64,000 bases of DNA from JACMLD01 sp047602295 (GCA_047602295.1 JASGHP010000001.1:1984001-2048000), one strand, 5' to 3'. Numbered from the stretch's first letter, positions 7,135-16,294 are shown. Numbers and translations: made by a program. The notes: a model not told the origin generated them from the letters alone.

Positions 7135-8127
7135 CTATTGTTTTAAAATATTTAACCATTTCGTGCTGCCATCTGCCAGTAATACCTGTACGCGGTAAAG
7201 ACCGGCCGGCAGTTCTTCAATCTTGTAAGAACTTTGTGCAGTTGCCCATGTTTTTACCTGCGTGCCAATATTGTTGAACAGTCTTACTTGTCTTAATGCA
7301 CTGTTGCTTGATTTTATAATATTAAATGAAGATGAAGTTGGGTTGGGGTACAATGATATTTCTGAAGCAGTGGCAAGGGGCGCTATCTGTACAATAGGAG
7401 AATAAGAACTATTGCCATCGTAGCCTGATTGCTTAATACGATAATAAGTTTTGCCCATTTCATAAGTGTAATCAATAATAGCGTAGGAGTGACCGTTGGT
7501 TGCATTTGCCGCAGGAATTTTATCCTTTAGAACAGACCATGATACTGCATCGTAGCTTTTTTCAACTGTAAAGCCTGAAACATTATTTTCAGCCAAAGTA
7601 TTCCATTCAATTTTTTGCTGTTGTTCTATTCGGGTTGCTTTTACATTGCCCCATTGCAAAGGCAAAACAGCAAATGCTGTAGCCAGCGTAAGCTCGCTGA
7701 TAGTTCTATTGCTTACGGCTATGGATGTTACATAATTATTAACGGCGTCATTGGCAGCGGATGGAAATGATAACCATGAGCTTCCATCATTTGCTGTAAC
7801 GCGAAGGTTTGATTCCTGTAGCCCATTCAATTCTGCATCAAGGTAACCGATTCTTATGCTACCACTAAAAGGGTTGGTATTGTTGCTGAACTGAAATACA
7901 CGGCTTACATAAGTATTGACGGTGCTATGAGTAACTGTAGCAGCTTGGTTAACGGCAAGGCCATTCATTATAAAATTTACACTAGGCGTAAACGAGAGTG
8001 TGCCTGTACTAAATATAGTGCCTGCGCCAACACTAAGATTAGTGCCTGCGCCAACACTAACAATAGCTTGTGCATGTACGATATTGGCAATAAAAATATA
8101 TAGTAATAGTAAAATTTTTGTTTTCAT
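7135..8127 (-). CDS. T9SS type A sorting domain protein
   Basis: Secreted through the type IX system. I choose the ATG at 8127, which places the signal peptide MKTKILLLLYIFIANIVHAQ at the start; the longer frame to 8181 adds an unlikely charged extension. The middle (about residues 170-260) reads like a fibronectin/Ig-type fold (VKATRIEQQQKIEWNTLAEN, FTVEKSYDAVSW, YYRIKQSGYDG), common ahead of sorting domains. The last ~75 residues are the type A sorting domain (ISLYPNPTSSSFNI, VRLFNNIGTQV, LPAGLYRVQV). A short direct repeat (SVGAGT twice) follows the signal peptide. Cargo function unknown. Confidence 0.85.
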   Translation of the reverse strand: MKTKILLLLYIFIANIVHAQAIVSVGAGTNLSVGAGTIFSTGTLSFTPSVNFIMNGLAVNQAATVTHSTVNTYVSRVFQFSNNTNPFSGSIRIGYLDAELNGLQESNLRVTANDGSSWLSFPSAANDAVNNYVTSIAVSNRTISELTLATAFAVLPLQWGNVKATRIEQQQKIEWNTLAENNVSGFTVEKSYDAVSWSVLKDKIPAANATNGHSYAIIDYTYEMGKTYYRIKQSGYDGNSSYSPIVQIAPLATASEISLYPNPTSSSFNIIKSSNSALRQVRLFNNIGTQVKTWATAQSSYKIEELPAGLYRVQVLLADGSTKWLNILKQ

Positions 8128-8876
8128 AGGAAATATTAATGAGTAAAAAATTTGCCTTGAATTATGGCTTTCCCAAAACATTGCTTTGTAAAAAAGAAGT
8201 AATATTGTTGCAGGAAGAAAAGAAGGGATAAATTAATGCGCAAGTTCCCGGAGCGGTTTTTCATTTTCCTTTTTATTGATTCTTTTAATTTTACGAGGCA
8301 AGTAACGCACACGTAAATTGGCTTAGTATTTTAAGGTAAGAGAATTATAAAAAAACGATTATAGATAAATGGTTTCATTTATTAAACCTGAATTGAATTT
8401 TACAAATGATAATTGTTTCCATTAGTTGATGCTGTTTAATACATGTTCAGTATTGGATGGAGTTTTTAAAAGAAAGTACAATTAGTTGCTTTTAAAGACT
8501 AATTGAATGAATTTTCAGATCTGAAAATCAACCTGCGTTCACAGAGATTGATAAAAACCGATTCTTGCAGGCAATTATTCAATGCAAGTGTAATGGCATG
8601 GTTGGGCTAATGAACAGGAGCTAGCTTAATAAGAATTGTTTCGGTTTGTGAGATAATAGGTTTTGAACAATTAAATCGGAAAGGGAATTTGTAAATTTTA
8701 ATAAACAGTAGACTATAAAGCCGATCCCCAAAGCGTTGCAGATGAACGGATTGCGACGCAACGATGTTGCCCAAAGCTATACGGCTGGTATCATTAAAAA
8801 ACTACACAGAATGCGCTTACAGTCAGCATTTTATCGTATATTTGCAGCCCCGAATTAAAACCATCGGGATTTTATC
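8128..8876. other. 750-nt intergenic region upstream of rpsA
   Basis: No reading frame or known RNA gene recognised. It holds an 18-nt perfect palindrome at 8511-8528 (ATTTTCAGATCTGAAAAT), a reverse-strand copy of the dispersed repeat core GTTGCGTCGCA (about 8752-8762), and near its end a -7 promoter box for rpsA. The long space leaves room for an unannotated small RNA or a long leader, but nothing in it proves one. Confidence 0.5.
8837..8844 (+). promoter_or_regulatory. -7 box of the rpsA promoter (TATATTTG)
   Basis: Exact match to TAnnTTTG, 33 nt ahead of the rpsA start codon. The region expected for the -33 box (about 8814-8818, GCTTA) is a weak match. Confidence 0.5.
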
Positions 8877-10778
8877 ATGTTTCAAAATTTTATTGTTAAA
8901 CAACTAAACGCTGATGCACAGGAACCAGCTGCAGCTACTGCAGAGGTTACAGCGACAACAACTGCACCTGTGATTGCGACTGCTCATGACGATTTTGACT
9001 GGAGCATCGACAAACGCAATGTTTCTTCTTACAGCAAAGAAGAAAATGAAAAGTACAACAAAGTATACGACGACACTTTTGTACAGATTACTGACGGAAC
9101 GCTGATCAAAGGTTCTGTTGTGGGATTGACAAAAACAGATGTTGTTCTGAACATTGGTTTTAAAAGTGACGGATTGATTTCTCTGAACGAGTTCCGCGAT
9201 GTACCCAATTTAAAAGTTGGTGATGAAGTGGAAGTAATGGTAGTAGAAAAAGAAGACCGCGAAGGAAATCTTAACTTAAGCCGTAAACAAGCTCGTACTA
9301 CACGTGCGTGGGAAAGAATTGTAGAAGTACACAAAACAGGAGAAGTTATTACTGGTACTGTTACCAGCAAAACTAAGGGTGGTTTGATTGTGGATGTATT
9401 TGGTATGGAAACATTCTTGCCAGGTTCTCAGATAGACGTGAAACCTGTAACTGACTACGATCAGTTTGTAGGCAAAACAATGGAGTTTAAAGTTGTTAAG
9501 GTTAACGAGACAATTAAAAATGCTGTTGTATCTCACAAAGCACTTATTGAAAGCGATATCGAAGCACAACGTGCAGAGATTATGAGCAAGCTGGAGAAAG
9601 GCCAGGTATTGGAAGGTACTATCAAAAACATCACAGACTTTGGTGCATTTATGGACCTGGGTGGATTGGATGGTTTGTTGTACATCACCGATATTTCATG
9701 GGGACGTATTTCTCACCCAACTGAAGTACTGAAACTTGATCAGAAACTGAAAGTGGTGGTACTTGATTTTGATGATGAGAAAAAACGTATCAGCCTTGGC
9801 TTGAAACAACTGACTCCTCATCCTTGGGATATCCTTCCTGAAAATGTGAAAGAAGGTGAAGTGGTAGAAGGTAAAGTAGTAAACATTGAAGACTACGGTG
9901 CATTTTTGGAAATACAGCCAGGTGTTGAAGGTCTTGTTCACGTAAGTGAAATTACATGGGCTAACACTCCTGTAAATGCAAAAGAATTCTTCAAACTGGG
10001 CGACGTGCATAAAGCTAAAGTGGTAACACTTGATAAAGATGCACGCAAAATGAGTCTTTCTATCAAACAACTGAGCGAAGATCCATGGAGCACAATTGAA
10101 ACAACTTTCCCTGAAGGTAGCCGTCATAGCGGACTGGTTAAAAACATCACTCCTTACGGTGTGTTTGTGGAACTGGCAACTGGTATTGGTGGCATGATTC
10201 ACATCAGCGACCTTAGCTGGTTGAAACGCTTTAACCACCCAAGTGAATACACTAAGGTAGGTGAGCGCATAGATGTGAAAATTCTTGGCATCGACAAGGA
10301 GAACCGCAAATTGCAGTTGGGTCACAAACAGCTGGAAGAAGATCCTTGGAATGCATTGCAGGATACTTTTGCTGTAGGTACTATTCATGAAGGACTGGTT
10401 ACCCGCAAAGATGATAAAGGTGCGTTGGTACAACTGCCTTATGGTCTTGAAGGTTTTGTTCCTAACCGTCACCTGAATAAGGAAGATGGCAAACAGGTAC
10501 AAGCAGATGAAACTGCACAGTTTGTAGTGATTGAATTTGACCGCAACGAGAAAAGGATTGTATTGTCACACACACGCATTTGGGAACAAGTGAAAGCCGA
10601 TGAGAAGAATGCAGAGCGTAAAGAAGCAAGGGCTGAAGCTGACCAAACCAAGAAAGCGGTGAAAAACATTCAGAGCAAAGTAGAAAAAACTACTTTAGGT
10701 GATCTGGGTGTATTGGCAGAACTGAAGAAGAAAATGGAAAGCGGCGATAGCGGTGAAGCAGCAGAAGAGTCAAAATAA
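8877..10778 (+). CDS. rpsA: 30S ribosomal protein S1
   Basis: RNA-binding protein of the small subunit that helps recruit mRNA, especially important where Shine-Dalgarno pairing is weak, as in this phylum. The 633-residue product has an acidic/alanine-rich N-terminal extension (about residues 1-60) followed by six S1 OB-fold repeats, recognisable from GTLIKGSVVGLTKTDVVLNIG, GEVITGTVTSKTKGGLIVDV, GQVLEGTIKNITDFGAFMDL, GEVVEGKVVNIEDYGAFLEI, GSRHSGLVKNITPYGVFVEL and GTIHEGLVTRKDDKGALVQL. The C-terminal tail is highly charged. It stands alone with its own promoter and a strong terminator. Confidence 0.96.
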   Translation: MFQNFIVKQLNADAQEPAAATAEVTATTTAPVIATAHDDFDWSIDKRNVSSYSKEENEKYNKVYDDTFVQITDGTLIKGSVVGLTKTDVVLNIGFKSDGLISLNEFRDVPNLKVGDEVEVMVVEKEDREGNLNLSRKQARTTRAWERIVEVHKTGEVITGTVTSKTKGGLIVDVFGMETFLPGSQIDVKPVTDYDQFVGKTMEFKVVKVNETIKNAVVSHKALIESDIEAQRAEIMSKLEKGQVLEGTIKNITDFGAFMDLGGLDGLLYITDISWGRISHPTEVLKLDQKLKVVVLDFDDEKKRISLGLKQLTPHPWDILPENVKEGEVVEGKVVNIEDYGAFLEIQPGVEGLVHVSEITWANTPVNAKEFFKLGDVHKAKVVTLDKDARKMSLSIKQLSEDPWSTIETTFPEGSRHSGLVKNITPYGVFVELATGIGGMIHISDLSWLKRFNHPSEYTKVGERIDVKILGIDKENRKLQLGHKQLEEDPWNALQDTFAVGTIHEGLVTRKDDKGALVQLPYGLEGFVPNRHLNKEDGKQVQADETAQFVVIEFDRNEKRIVLSHTRIWEQVKADEKNAERKEARAEADQTKKAVKNIQSKVEKTTLGDLGVLAELKKKMESGDSGEAAEESK

Positions 10779-10800
10779 GCAAACATTATTTGCTAATAGT

Positions 10801-10830
10801 AAAGCGTCCCAAACGGGGCGCTTTTTTTAT
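10801..10830. terminator. Terminator after rpsA
   Basis: AAAGCGTCCC (10801-10810), AAAC loop, GGGGCGCTTT (10815-10824) with one T-G wobble, then TTTTT. It lies between convergent genes (rpsA and the HAD phosphatase). Confidence 0.88.
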
Positions 10831-10834
10831 GTCT

Positions 10835-11488
10835 TTATAATGCTGCCAGCAGCAAATCATTGAAGTTTAATAGCGATCCCAATTTAAGATCTGCCGCTGC
10901 CCACTTGGCTTCCTGCTGATGGCTGCGGGCAGGCACTACCACGCATTTCATACGGGCAGCTTTGGCAGCTATCATACCATTAAAAGAATCTTCAAAACAA
11001 ACACATTGTGCAGGCGATGATTGCAAGAGCTCGGCACAGTTAAGAAACACTTGCGGATGTGGCTTGCCGTTAGAAAGAAATTCTGCGGATGCTTTAGCGG
11101 TAACAAATTTTTCTATTTCCAGTTTTTCTGCAACCAGGTTTATCAATTCCAGCGGTGAAGAAGAGGCTACGCCAATCTTAAAATTTCTCTGCCTGAAAAA
11201 ATTAAAAATGTATTGAACGCCTGGCATGGGAGCTGCCTTCAACACTATTTTTTCAATAGCCGTTCTTACTATATTTCTTTCAGCTTCTGCTGCATGTATC
11301 ATGCTGATGCCAAAATGCCCAAACCAATGTTCTATCCACTCGCTGCTACGCAGCCCGGTACTGCTATGGTATTGCTCTGGTGTAAGTTTTATATTGAATT
11401 GTTGCAGGGTTTCTTTGCCAGCCTCCTCCCACAAGGGCTCAGAGTCTATTAACAAACCGTCCATGTCAAAAATTACTGTATTCAGCAT
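10835..11488 (-). CDS. HAD-superfamily sugar-phosphatase-like hydrolase
   Basis: Cytoplasmic phosphatase or phosphomutase of HAD subfamily IA (beta-phosphoglucomutase / HxpB-like). Motif I DMDGLLIDSEP gives the nucleophile Asp and acid/base Asp, motif II is VASSS, the Lys is in LSNGKPHPQVF and the C-terminal acidic motif is CFEDSFNG. I take the ATG at 11488, immediately before VIFDMDG as in the family, giving 217 residues; the longer frame to 11641 lacks HAD similarity in its first 51 residues. Exact substrate cannot be told from sequence. It is divergent from the acyltransferase gene. Confidence 0.86.
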   Translation of the reverse strand: MLNTVIFDMDGLLIDSEPLWEEAGKETLQQFNIKLTPEQYHSSTGLRSSEWIEHWFGHFGISMIHAAEAERNIVRTAIEKIVLKAAPMPGVQYIFNFFRQRNFKIGVASSSPLELINLVAEKLEIEKFVTAKASAEFLSNGKPHPQVFLNCAELLQSSPAQCVCFEDSFNGMIAAKAARMKCVVVPARSHQQEAKWAAADLKLGSLLNFNDLLLAAL

Positions 11489-11631
11489 AAGGTTGGGGCA
11501 GGTTATTTGTGTATTGAGGTGCTCAAAAATATTCATTATTATGATTGCAGAGGCAGTATTTGCAAAACATGTTAAGTATGCTTCAAATGTTTTACATTCG
11601 TAGGCGCTGTTTTTGACCAACCCACTGAAAT

Positions 11632-12411
11632 ATGAGTTCATTTGTAGACAGGTTAAAAAACTTTAAAATCATCCGTAAGCTGGTATATGTACTGGTTGGG
11701 TCAGTTTCATATCCTGCCCTTACCATGATAAACCGCTTAAAGATTTCAGGTACAGAAAACTTCAGCGAACTACCCAACAAGAATGTACTCTTTGTCAGTA
11801 ATCACCAGACTTACTTTGCCGATGTAATCACCTTTCTCCATATTTTCTGTGCAGTAAAATGGGGCAAAAAAAACAGGTTAGGCATACCATACTATTTGCT
11901 CAATCCATTTACCCGTGTGTATTTTGTATCTGCAGAAGAAACCATGCGCAAGAGTGCACTCACTAAACTGTTTGCCATGGCCGGTGCATTAACAGTAAAA
12001 CGTGGATGGCTTGCTAAAAATGAATCTGAAAAAAGAAAGGGCCTTAACCCCGGCGATACAAGGCAAATAGCAAGGGCTTTGGAAAACAACTGGGTAATTA
12101 CTTTTCCGCAGGGAACCACCAAACCATTTGCACCCGGCAGAAAAGGCACAGCATTAATAATTAAACAAACCAAACCTGTAGTAATACCTGTTGTTATCAG
12201 CGGGTTCTGGCGTGCATTTGACAAAAAAGGCTTGCGACTGAAAAAGAAAGGCACACAGCTGTCAGTAACATTTAAAGAACCATTACAGATAGATTACGAA
12301 GCATCTACTGATGTTATATTAGCGCAATTAATGGACGCAATAGAACAAAGCAAAGAATACATGATGAAAGGGGCTCATCATTGGCCTAAAGAAACAGTTC
12401 AAAGTCCTTAG
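11632..12411 (+). CDS. PlsC-like 1-acyl-glycerol-3-phosphate acyltransferase family protein
   Basis: Membrane-associated glycerolipid acyltransferase of the LPLAT/PlsC fold, likely in phospholipid or ornithine/amino-lipid synthesis. The 259-residue product has the family block I as SNHQTYFADV and block III as FPQGTTKPFAPGRKG, followed by the block IV-like VIPVVISGFWRAF. Block I has five residues between the His and Asp rather than the canonical four (NHxxxxD), and block III has QGTT in place of EGTR, so this is a divergent subgroup whose substrate may differ. The start ATG at 11632 lies 143 nt from the divergent phosphatase start. Confidence 0.85.
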   Translation: MSSFVDRLKNFKIIRKLVYVLVGSVSYPALTMINRLKISGTENFSELPNKNVLFVSNHQTYFADVITFLHIFCAVKWGKKNRLGIPYYLLNPFTRVYFVSAEETMRKSALTKLFAMAGALTVKRGWLAKNESEKRKGLNPGDTRQIARALENNWVITFPQGTTKPFAPGRKGTALIIKQTKPVVIPVVISGFWRAFDKKGLRLKKKGTQLSVTFKEPLQIDYEASTDVILAQLMDAIEQSKEYMMKGAHHWPKETVQSP

Positions 12412-12516
12412 TTTATTAGTTCGGAATTACTTGTAATTATAACCCAAACAAAGAGCAGTTTGTGTTAATGCAGCATCTAAGCATAAAACAACTTTGAACT
12501 ATTGAACTTAGAACTA

Positions 12517-13038
12517 TTAAGCATTCGGCGTAAACAAAGCCTTCAACTCCACCGCATCATCTGGTTTCATTTTGCCGCCGAGAATTAAACGTAGCTGTCT
12601 TCTTCTTAAAGCACCATCAAACAATCTTTTTTCTTCTTCATTAGATGGCATTAATGGAGGAATGCCCATTGGCTTGCGGCTTTCATCCAGTGCTACAAAA
12701 GTATAATAGGCTTCATTGCTTTTGTATTTGTGCTGTTGTACCAGGTCTTCTCCCCATACTTTCATGTGCACTTCCATAGAAGTAGTAAATGCACGGGTTA
12801 CTTTGGCTTCTATATGTACAGCATTGCCCAGCTTAATAGGGCTTTCAAATGAAATATTATCAACAGAAGCAGTAACTACAGGTACGCCACAATGTTTCAT
12901 TGCCGACATAGCAGAAGCAATGTCCATCCAATACATCAGGCGACCACCCATCAGGTTGCCAAATGTGTTGGTATCATTCGGCAATACCAGTTCAGTCATT
13001 ATTACAAGAGAATCTTTCGGCGTTTTAGGAATACTCAT
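12517..13038 (-). CDS. Acyl-CoA thioesterase (hotdog fold)
   Basis: Hydrolyses acyl-CoA to free acid and CoA in the cytoplasm. The 173-residue product has the single hotdog domain of the YciA/BACH family: the N-terminal LVLPNDTNTFGNLMGGRLMYW pattern (quoted in part: NDTNTFGNLMGG) with the Asn/Asp catalytic region, DIASAMSAMKHC helix, VTASVDNISFESPI strand and VHIEAKVTRAFTTSMEV. Convergent with the acyltransferase gene, with which it shares a 105-nt spacer lacking an obvious terminator. Confidence 0.88.
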   Translation of the reverse strand: MSIPKTPKDSLVIMTELVLPNDTNTFGNLMGGRLMYWMDIASAMSAMKHCGVPVVTASVDNISFESPIKLGNAVHIEAKVTRAFTTSMEVHMKVWGEDLVQQHKYKSNEAYYTFVALDESRKPMGIPPLMPSNEEEKRLFDGALRRRQLRLILGGKMKPDDAVELKALFTPNA

Positions 13039-13388
13039 GAAAATAGTTTGTGCAAAGATAATTGCTGGTGCTGACTAGTGCAATGTTATGGGCCAGACAT
13101 TTGTATTACTATTTAGCTCTTGTTGCGTCGCACTCTTGTACAATAGAAATCATTTCAGCAGTAGCATCCTGTGTAACATGCTTTTTGAGGAAGTCAAGTT
13201 TTAGATTGCTGGGACTTTATTATTCATGCACAAACTTGACTTCCTTTTGAATGGCTGTTATAATAAAAACCGAATAGAATGTCAAGGTGAATTTTTATAA
13301 ACAGGGTCCCATCGAGCCAGAGGCTCATAAGAACATATAAAGTACGAAGTAGGAGACTTCGTACAACAACATCTATTTAATTCAATAT
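13039..13388. repeat. Repeat-rich 350-nt intergenic space
   Basis: No gene seen. It contains (i) a dispersed repeat with core GTTGCGTCGCACTCTTGTAC at 13122-13141, (ii) a perfect 14-bp inverted repeat, AGGAAGTCAAGTTT (13188-13201) against AAACTTGACTTCCT (13232-13245), and (iii) a perfect 9-bp hairpin GTACGAAGT / ACTTCGTAC at 13342-13364 with an AGGAG loop. Such clusters resemble REP/MITE debris. Confidence 0.6.
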
Positions 13389-14489
13389 TTAGATCGATAC
13401 CTTCTCCAATCCCTTTAAAAAACTTTCATCTGCATCAGCTCCAATACCAGGCGTATCCGGCACTTCTACATAATAGCCGTTATAACTCACGCCTCCTTTT
13501 ACAGGATCCAATTTATGACCCAGCATGCAGGTGTCCATATCGTTGAAGACAACGTTTTCGTGCGCCAATGCAAAATGGGCAAATGCAGATAAAGCAATAC
13601 GACTTTCCAGCATGCCGCCCATCATGCAGGGTATTTTACTTTGTTGGCAAACCGCATTTATTTTTTTTGCTTCCAGTATACCACCGCTTTTAGAGAATTT
13701 AATATTTACATAATCGCAGCCATTGGATGCTATTACTCTTTCTGCATCATGATGATCAAACACACTTTCATCTGCCATAATTTTTACAGGAGAAAGTTTT
13801 CTTAACTCCGGCAATCGGTGATCATTCCAGCGGCGCATAGGCTGCTCGCAAAATTCAATATCAAATTCTGCCAGTCTTTCTAATGCATACACTGCACCAT
13901 CAAAAGTCCAGCCCTGGTTGGCATCCGTTCTTAATTTCATTTCATTGCCAACAGCAGCTCTTATTTTTTTTATTCTTTCCACATCATCAATTGGGTCTTT
14001 ACCCAATTTTACTTTTATAATGCGAAAGCCTTCCTGTTTAAACTGCAATGCCTGTGCTGCCATTGCATCTGCAGTATCAATGCCTACAGTGATATCTGTT
14101 TCCAGTTTTTTTGATTTAGTGCCACCTAAGAATTCATACAGCGGTTGATTAGCAGATTTTGCAGCCAGATCATACAAGGCCATATCAAACGCACTTTTAA
14201 TGGTGCTGTTGTAAGCAGTGGCTGCATGCAGTTCTTCCATGCGCTCTTCAATATTAGTAGCATCTTTTCCTTTCCACAATGCTGCAAAATCTTTTGCCAT
14301 TTCAAAACAGGTGGCTTGTGTTTCACCTACAATCATAGGAAAGGCAGAACATTCTCCTGCACCATACAGGCCTGTGCTTGTATGTACCCGTATGAAAATA
14401 TTTTGCGCATAATGCATAGTACCAGTGGCAATGGTAAACGGATGCATGGGTATGCTGAACTTGTAAATATCTGTTTGAGTAATCTTCAT
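13389..14489 (-). CDS. Dipeptide epimerase, enolase superfamily
   Basis: Predicted L-Ala-D/L-Glu-type dipeptide epimerase, used in recycling of murein peptides or handling of other dipeptides. The 366-residue product has the N-terminal capping domain and a C-terminal barrel with the muconate-lactonising subgroup catalytic set: the K-x-K motif in RIIKVKLGKD, three metal ligands in RTDANQGW, CEQPM and MADESVF, and the opposing Lys in VNIKFSKSGG. Dipeptide specificity is inferred from overall resemblance to family members of this phylum; other enolase-superfamily racemases are possible. Monocistronic, read away from proline dehydrogenase. Confidence 0.85.
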   Translation of the reverse strand: MKITQTDIYKFSIPMHPFTIATGTMHYAQNIFIRVHTSTGLYGAGECSAFPMIVGETQATCFEMAKDFAALWKGKDATNIEERMEELHAATAYNSTIKSAFDMALYDLAAKSANQPLYEFLGGTKSKKLETDITVGIDTADAMAAQALQFKQEGFRIIKVKLGKDPIDDVERIKKIRAAVGNEMKLRTDANQGWTFDGAVYALERLAEFDIEFCEQPMRRWNDHRLPELRKLSPVKIMADESVFDHHDAERVIASNGCDYVNIKFSKSGGILEAKKINAVCQQSKIPCMMGGMLESRIALSAFAHFALAHENVVFNDMDTCMLGHKLDPVKGGVSYNGYYVEVPDTPGIGADADESFLKGLEKVSI

Positions 14490-14908
14490 GTTGCAATAAA
14501 ATTAAAATGCAGGCAGGCAAGCAAGTTAGCAAACAATAATTAGTAATGATGGGCAGGATTTGAAGATAAGATTTATCTGCGGATATGTTTCTTGCAGATT
14601 TTTGCGGAAATATATTTGTATTAATTGACAGCACTGCTGCAATACTAGCGGGAATTTTTTCTCTATAAATGAAGCTGCACAGAAAGCGATGAATAAAGTA
14701 TTGCCGTACAAGTGTGCGACCCCGACTAATGAATAGTACGGGGCGCAGCGCAAGGATGCTCAATAGCATTACCCAAGCTGGTAACATAATAAAAAAGCAC
14801 TGACTTTTATTAGCCAAGACTACTGTTAATTATGGCAAAATCAGCTTGAGGCGCCTCTTGTATTTGACGGCTTTGCTTTAAATTTGCGACTTATCATAGT
14901 TGCATTTT
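14490..14908. other. Divergent intergenic region, epimerase / proline dehydrogenase
   Basis: About 420 nt with no convincing gene. It holds a degenerate reverse-strand relative of the GTCGCACTCTTGTAC repeat (GTACAAGTGTGCGAC at about 14707-14721) beside GTACGGGGCGCAGCGC, and the promoter of the dehydrogenase gene at its right end. Confidence 0.45.
14858..14886 (+). promoter_or_regulatory. Promoter of proline dehydrogenase
   Basis: TTG at 14858-14860 and TAAATTTG at 14879-14886 are spaced 18 nt apart, matching the Bacteroidota -33/-7 pattern; the start codon at 14909 follows 23 nt later. Confidence 0.5.
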
Positions 14909-16141
14909 ATGAGTACAACCGGCACGGTAATTTCTTTTGACGATACTGAAAAAGCGTTTGCCTATAAAACTGATAAAGAGCTTAAAAAAGCCCGTTTTCT
15001 TTTCTCCAGCATGGGTTATGAAAGCCTGGTAAAAATTGGCACCCGTGTTACGCCCTGGTTTATCCGCATGGGGCTTCCCGTAAAAGGCATTATTAGAAAT
15101 ACCATCTTCAAACAATTTGTTGGCGGAGAATCATTGGAAGAAACCAGTGTGGTAGCAAAACAATTGGGCAAATACGATGTAGATGTTATTCTTGATTATG
15201 GTGTGGAAGGCGGCGATTATGGAGAGCAGGGATTGGATCATGCATGCGATGAATTTATCAGGGTGATCAATTATGCTGCAACGCAACCCAATATACCTTT
15301 TATGAGCATTAAGGTAACAGGCATTGCACGTTTTGGTTTATTGGAAAAGCTGGATAAAAGCGTAGATGAAAATGCTGGCAGCCTGATGAAGCGGTATGTT
15401 AAAGCATTGGAAACGCTTACCGCAGATGAAGAAAAAGAATGGCAACGTGTACATCAGCGCATGCAACGCATTTGCCAGGCAGCAGCAGATAAAAAAATTG
15501 GCGTGCTGGTAGATGCAGAAGAAACATGGATACAAGACCCGGTAGATGTGCTGACTATATTAATGATGGTGCAGTATAATACCACGCAAGCTGTTGTTTA
15601 CAATACTATTCAATTATACCGGCACGACAGACTACGTTTTTTAAAAGATTCACTTGAAGCGGCAGAAACAAAAAATTTTATACTGGGCGCCAAGCTGGTG
15701 CGAGGCGCTTACATGGAGAAAGAAAGAAGAAGGGCAGTAGAGCTTAATTATCTATCTCCCATACAGGAAAGTAAAGATGCTACTGACAATGATTACAATA
15801 CCGGACTTGCTTTTTGTGTGCAGCATATAGAACGCATTGCATTTATCGTTGCTTCTCACAATGAAAACAGCAATTTATATACAACGCAGTTGCTGCAACA
15901 AAAGGGTTTGCCATTAAATCATCCGCATGTTCATTTCAGCCAGTTATATGGCATGAGCGATAACATTACTTTTAACCTGGCTGCTGCTGGTTGCAAAGTG
16001 AGCAAGTATCTTCCTTTCGGTCCTATTAAAGATGTAATTCCTTACCTGATGCGCCGTGCACAGGAAAACAGTTCTGTAAGCGGGCAAACAGGAAGAGAGC
16101 TTGCTTTGATACAAAAAGAAATGCAACGGAGAAAGATATAA
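14909..16141 (+). CDS. Proline dehydrogenase
   Basis: FAD-dependent oxidation of proline to 1-pyrroline-5-carboxylate, first step of proline catabolism, coupled to the respiratory chain. The 410-residue product is the stand-alone form without the P5C dehydrogenase domain found in PutA. Barrel signatures are visible: VLVDAEETWIQ, GAKLVRGAYMEKER, VASHNENS and the YGMSDNITFNLA segment, followed by VSKYLPFGPIKDVIPYLMRR. I use the ATG at 14909; a TTG at 14900 would add three residues. Confidence 0.92.
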   Translation: MSTTGTVISFDDTEKAFAYKTDKELKKARFLFSSMGYESLVKIGTRVTPWFIRMGLPVKGIIRNTIFKQFVGGESLEETSVVAKQLGKYDVDVILDYGVEGGDYGEQGLDHACDEFIRVINYAATQPNIPFMSIKVTGIARFGLLEKLDKSVDENAGSLMKRYVKALETLTADEEKEWQRVHQRMQRICQAAADKKIGVLVDAEETWIQDPVDVLTILMMVQYNTTQAVVYNTIQLYRHDRLRFLKDSLEAAETKNFILGAKLVRGAYMEKERRRAVELNYLSPIQESKDATDNDYNTGLAFCVQHIERIAFIVASHNENSNLYTTQLLQQKGLPLNHPHVHFSQLYGMSDNITFNLAAAGCKVSKYLPFGPIKDVIPYLMRRAQENSSVSGQTGRELALIQKEMQRRKI

Positions 16142-16204
16142 AGCAAACTGGGTTTTGAAGATTTTTTTTTGAAAAGGAAAATCAAAATAATAATTTATTA
16201 GCAA

Positions 16205-16257
16205 ATGCGCGGAGGGGCGCCCCTCTCTTTTGGGAGGGGGGATGGGGGTGAGGCGAA
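16205..16257. repeat. GC-rich dispersed-repeat-like block
   Basis: A run reading GGAGGGGCGCCCCTCTC followed by GGGATGGGGGTGAGGCG is out of character with the AT-rich surroundings and resembles the CCTCACCCCC/CCCCTCTCC repeats scattered in many Bacteroidota genomes. Copy number elsewhere cannot be judged from this window. Confidence 0.45.
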
Positions 16258-16260
16258 ATA

Positions 16261-16294
16261 GCAAAGGGATCAACTTAAAAGCTGATCCCTTTGC
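16261..16294. terminator. 12-bp hairpin between convergent genes
   Basis: GCAAAGGGATCA (16261-16272) is the exact reverse complement of TGATCCCTTTGC (16283-16294), loop of 10 nt. No strong T-run on either side, so termination is plausible but not certain. Confidence 0.5.

Noticed and set aside
9696..10502. 268-codon minus-strand frame inside rpsA
   Set aside because: Shadow of the highly expressed S1 gene; aromatic- and Cys-rich with no recognisable domain.
11489..11641. 51-residue N-terminal extension of the HAD phosphatase
   Set aside because: HAD proteins start a few residues before the DxDG motif; the extension is not domain-like and reaches into the divergent promoter region.
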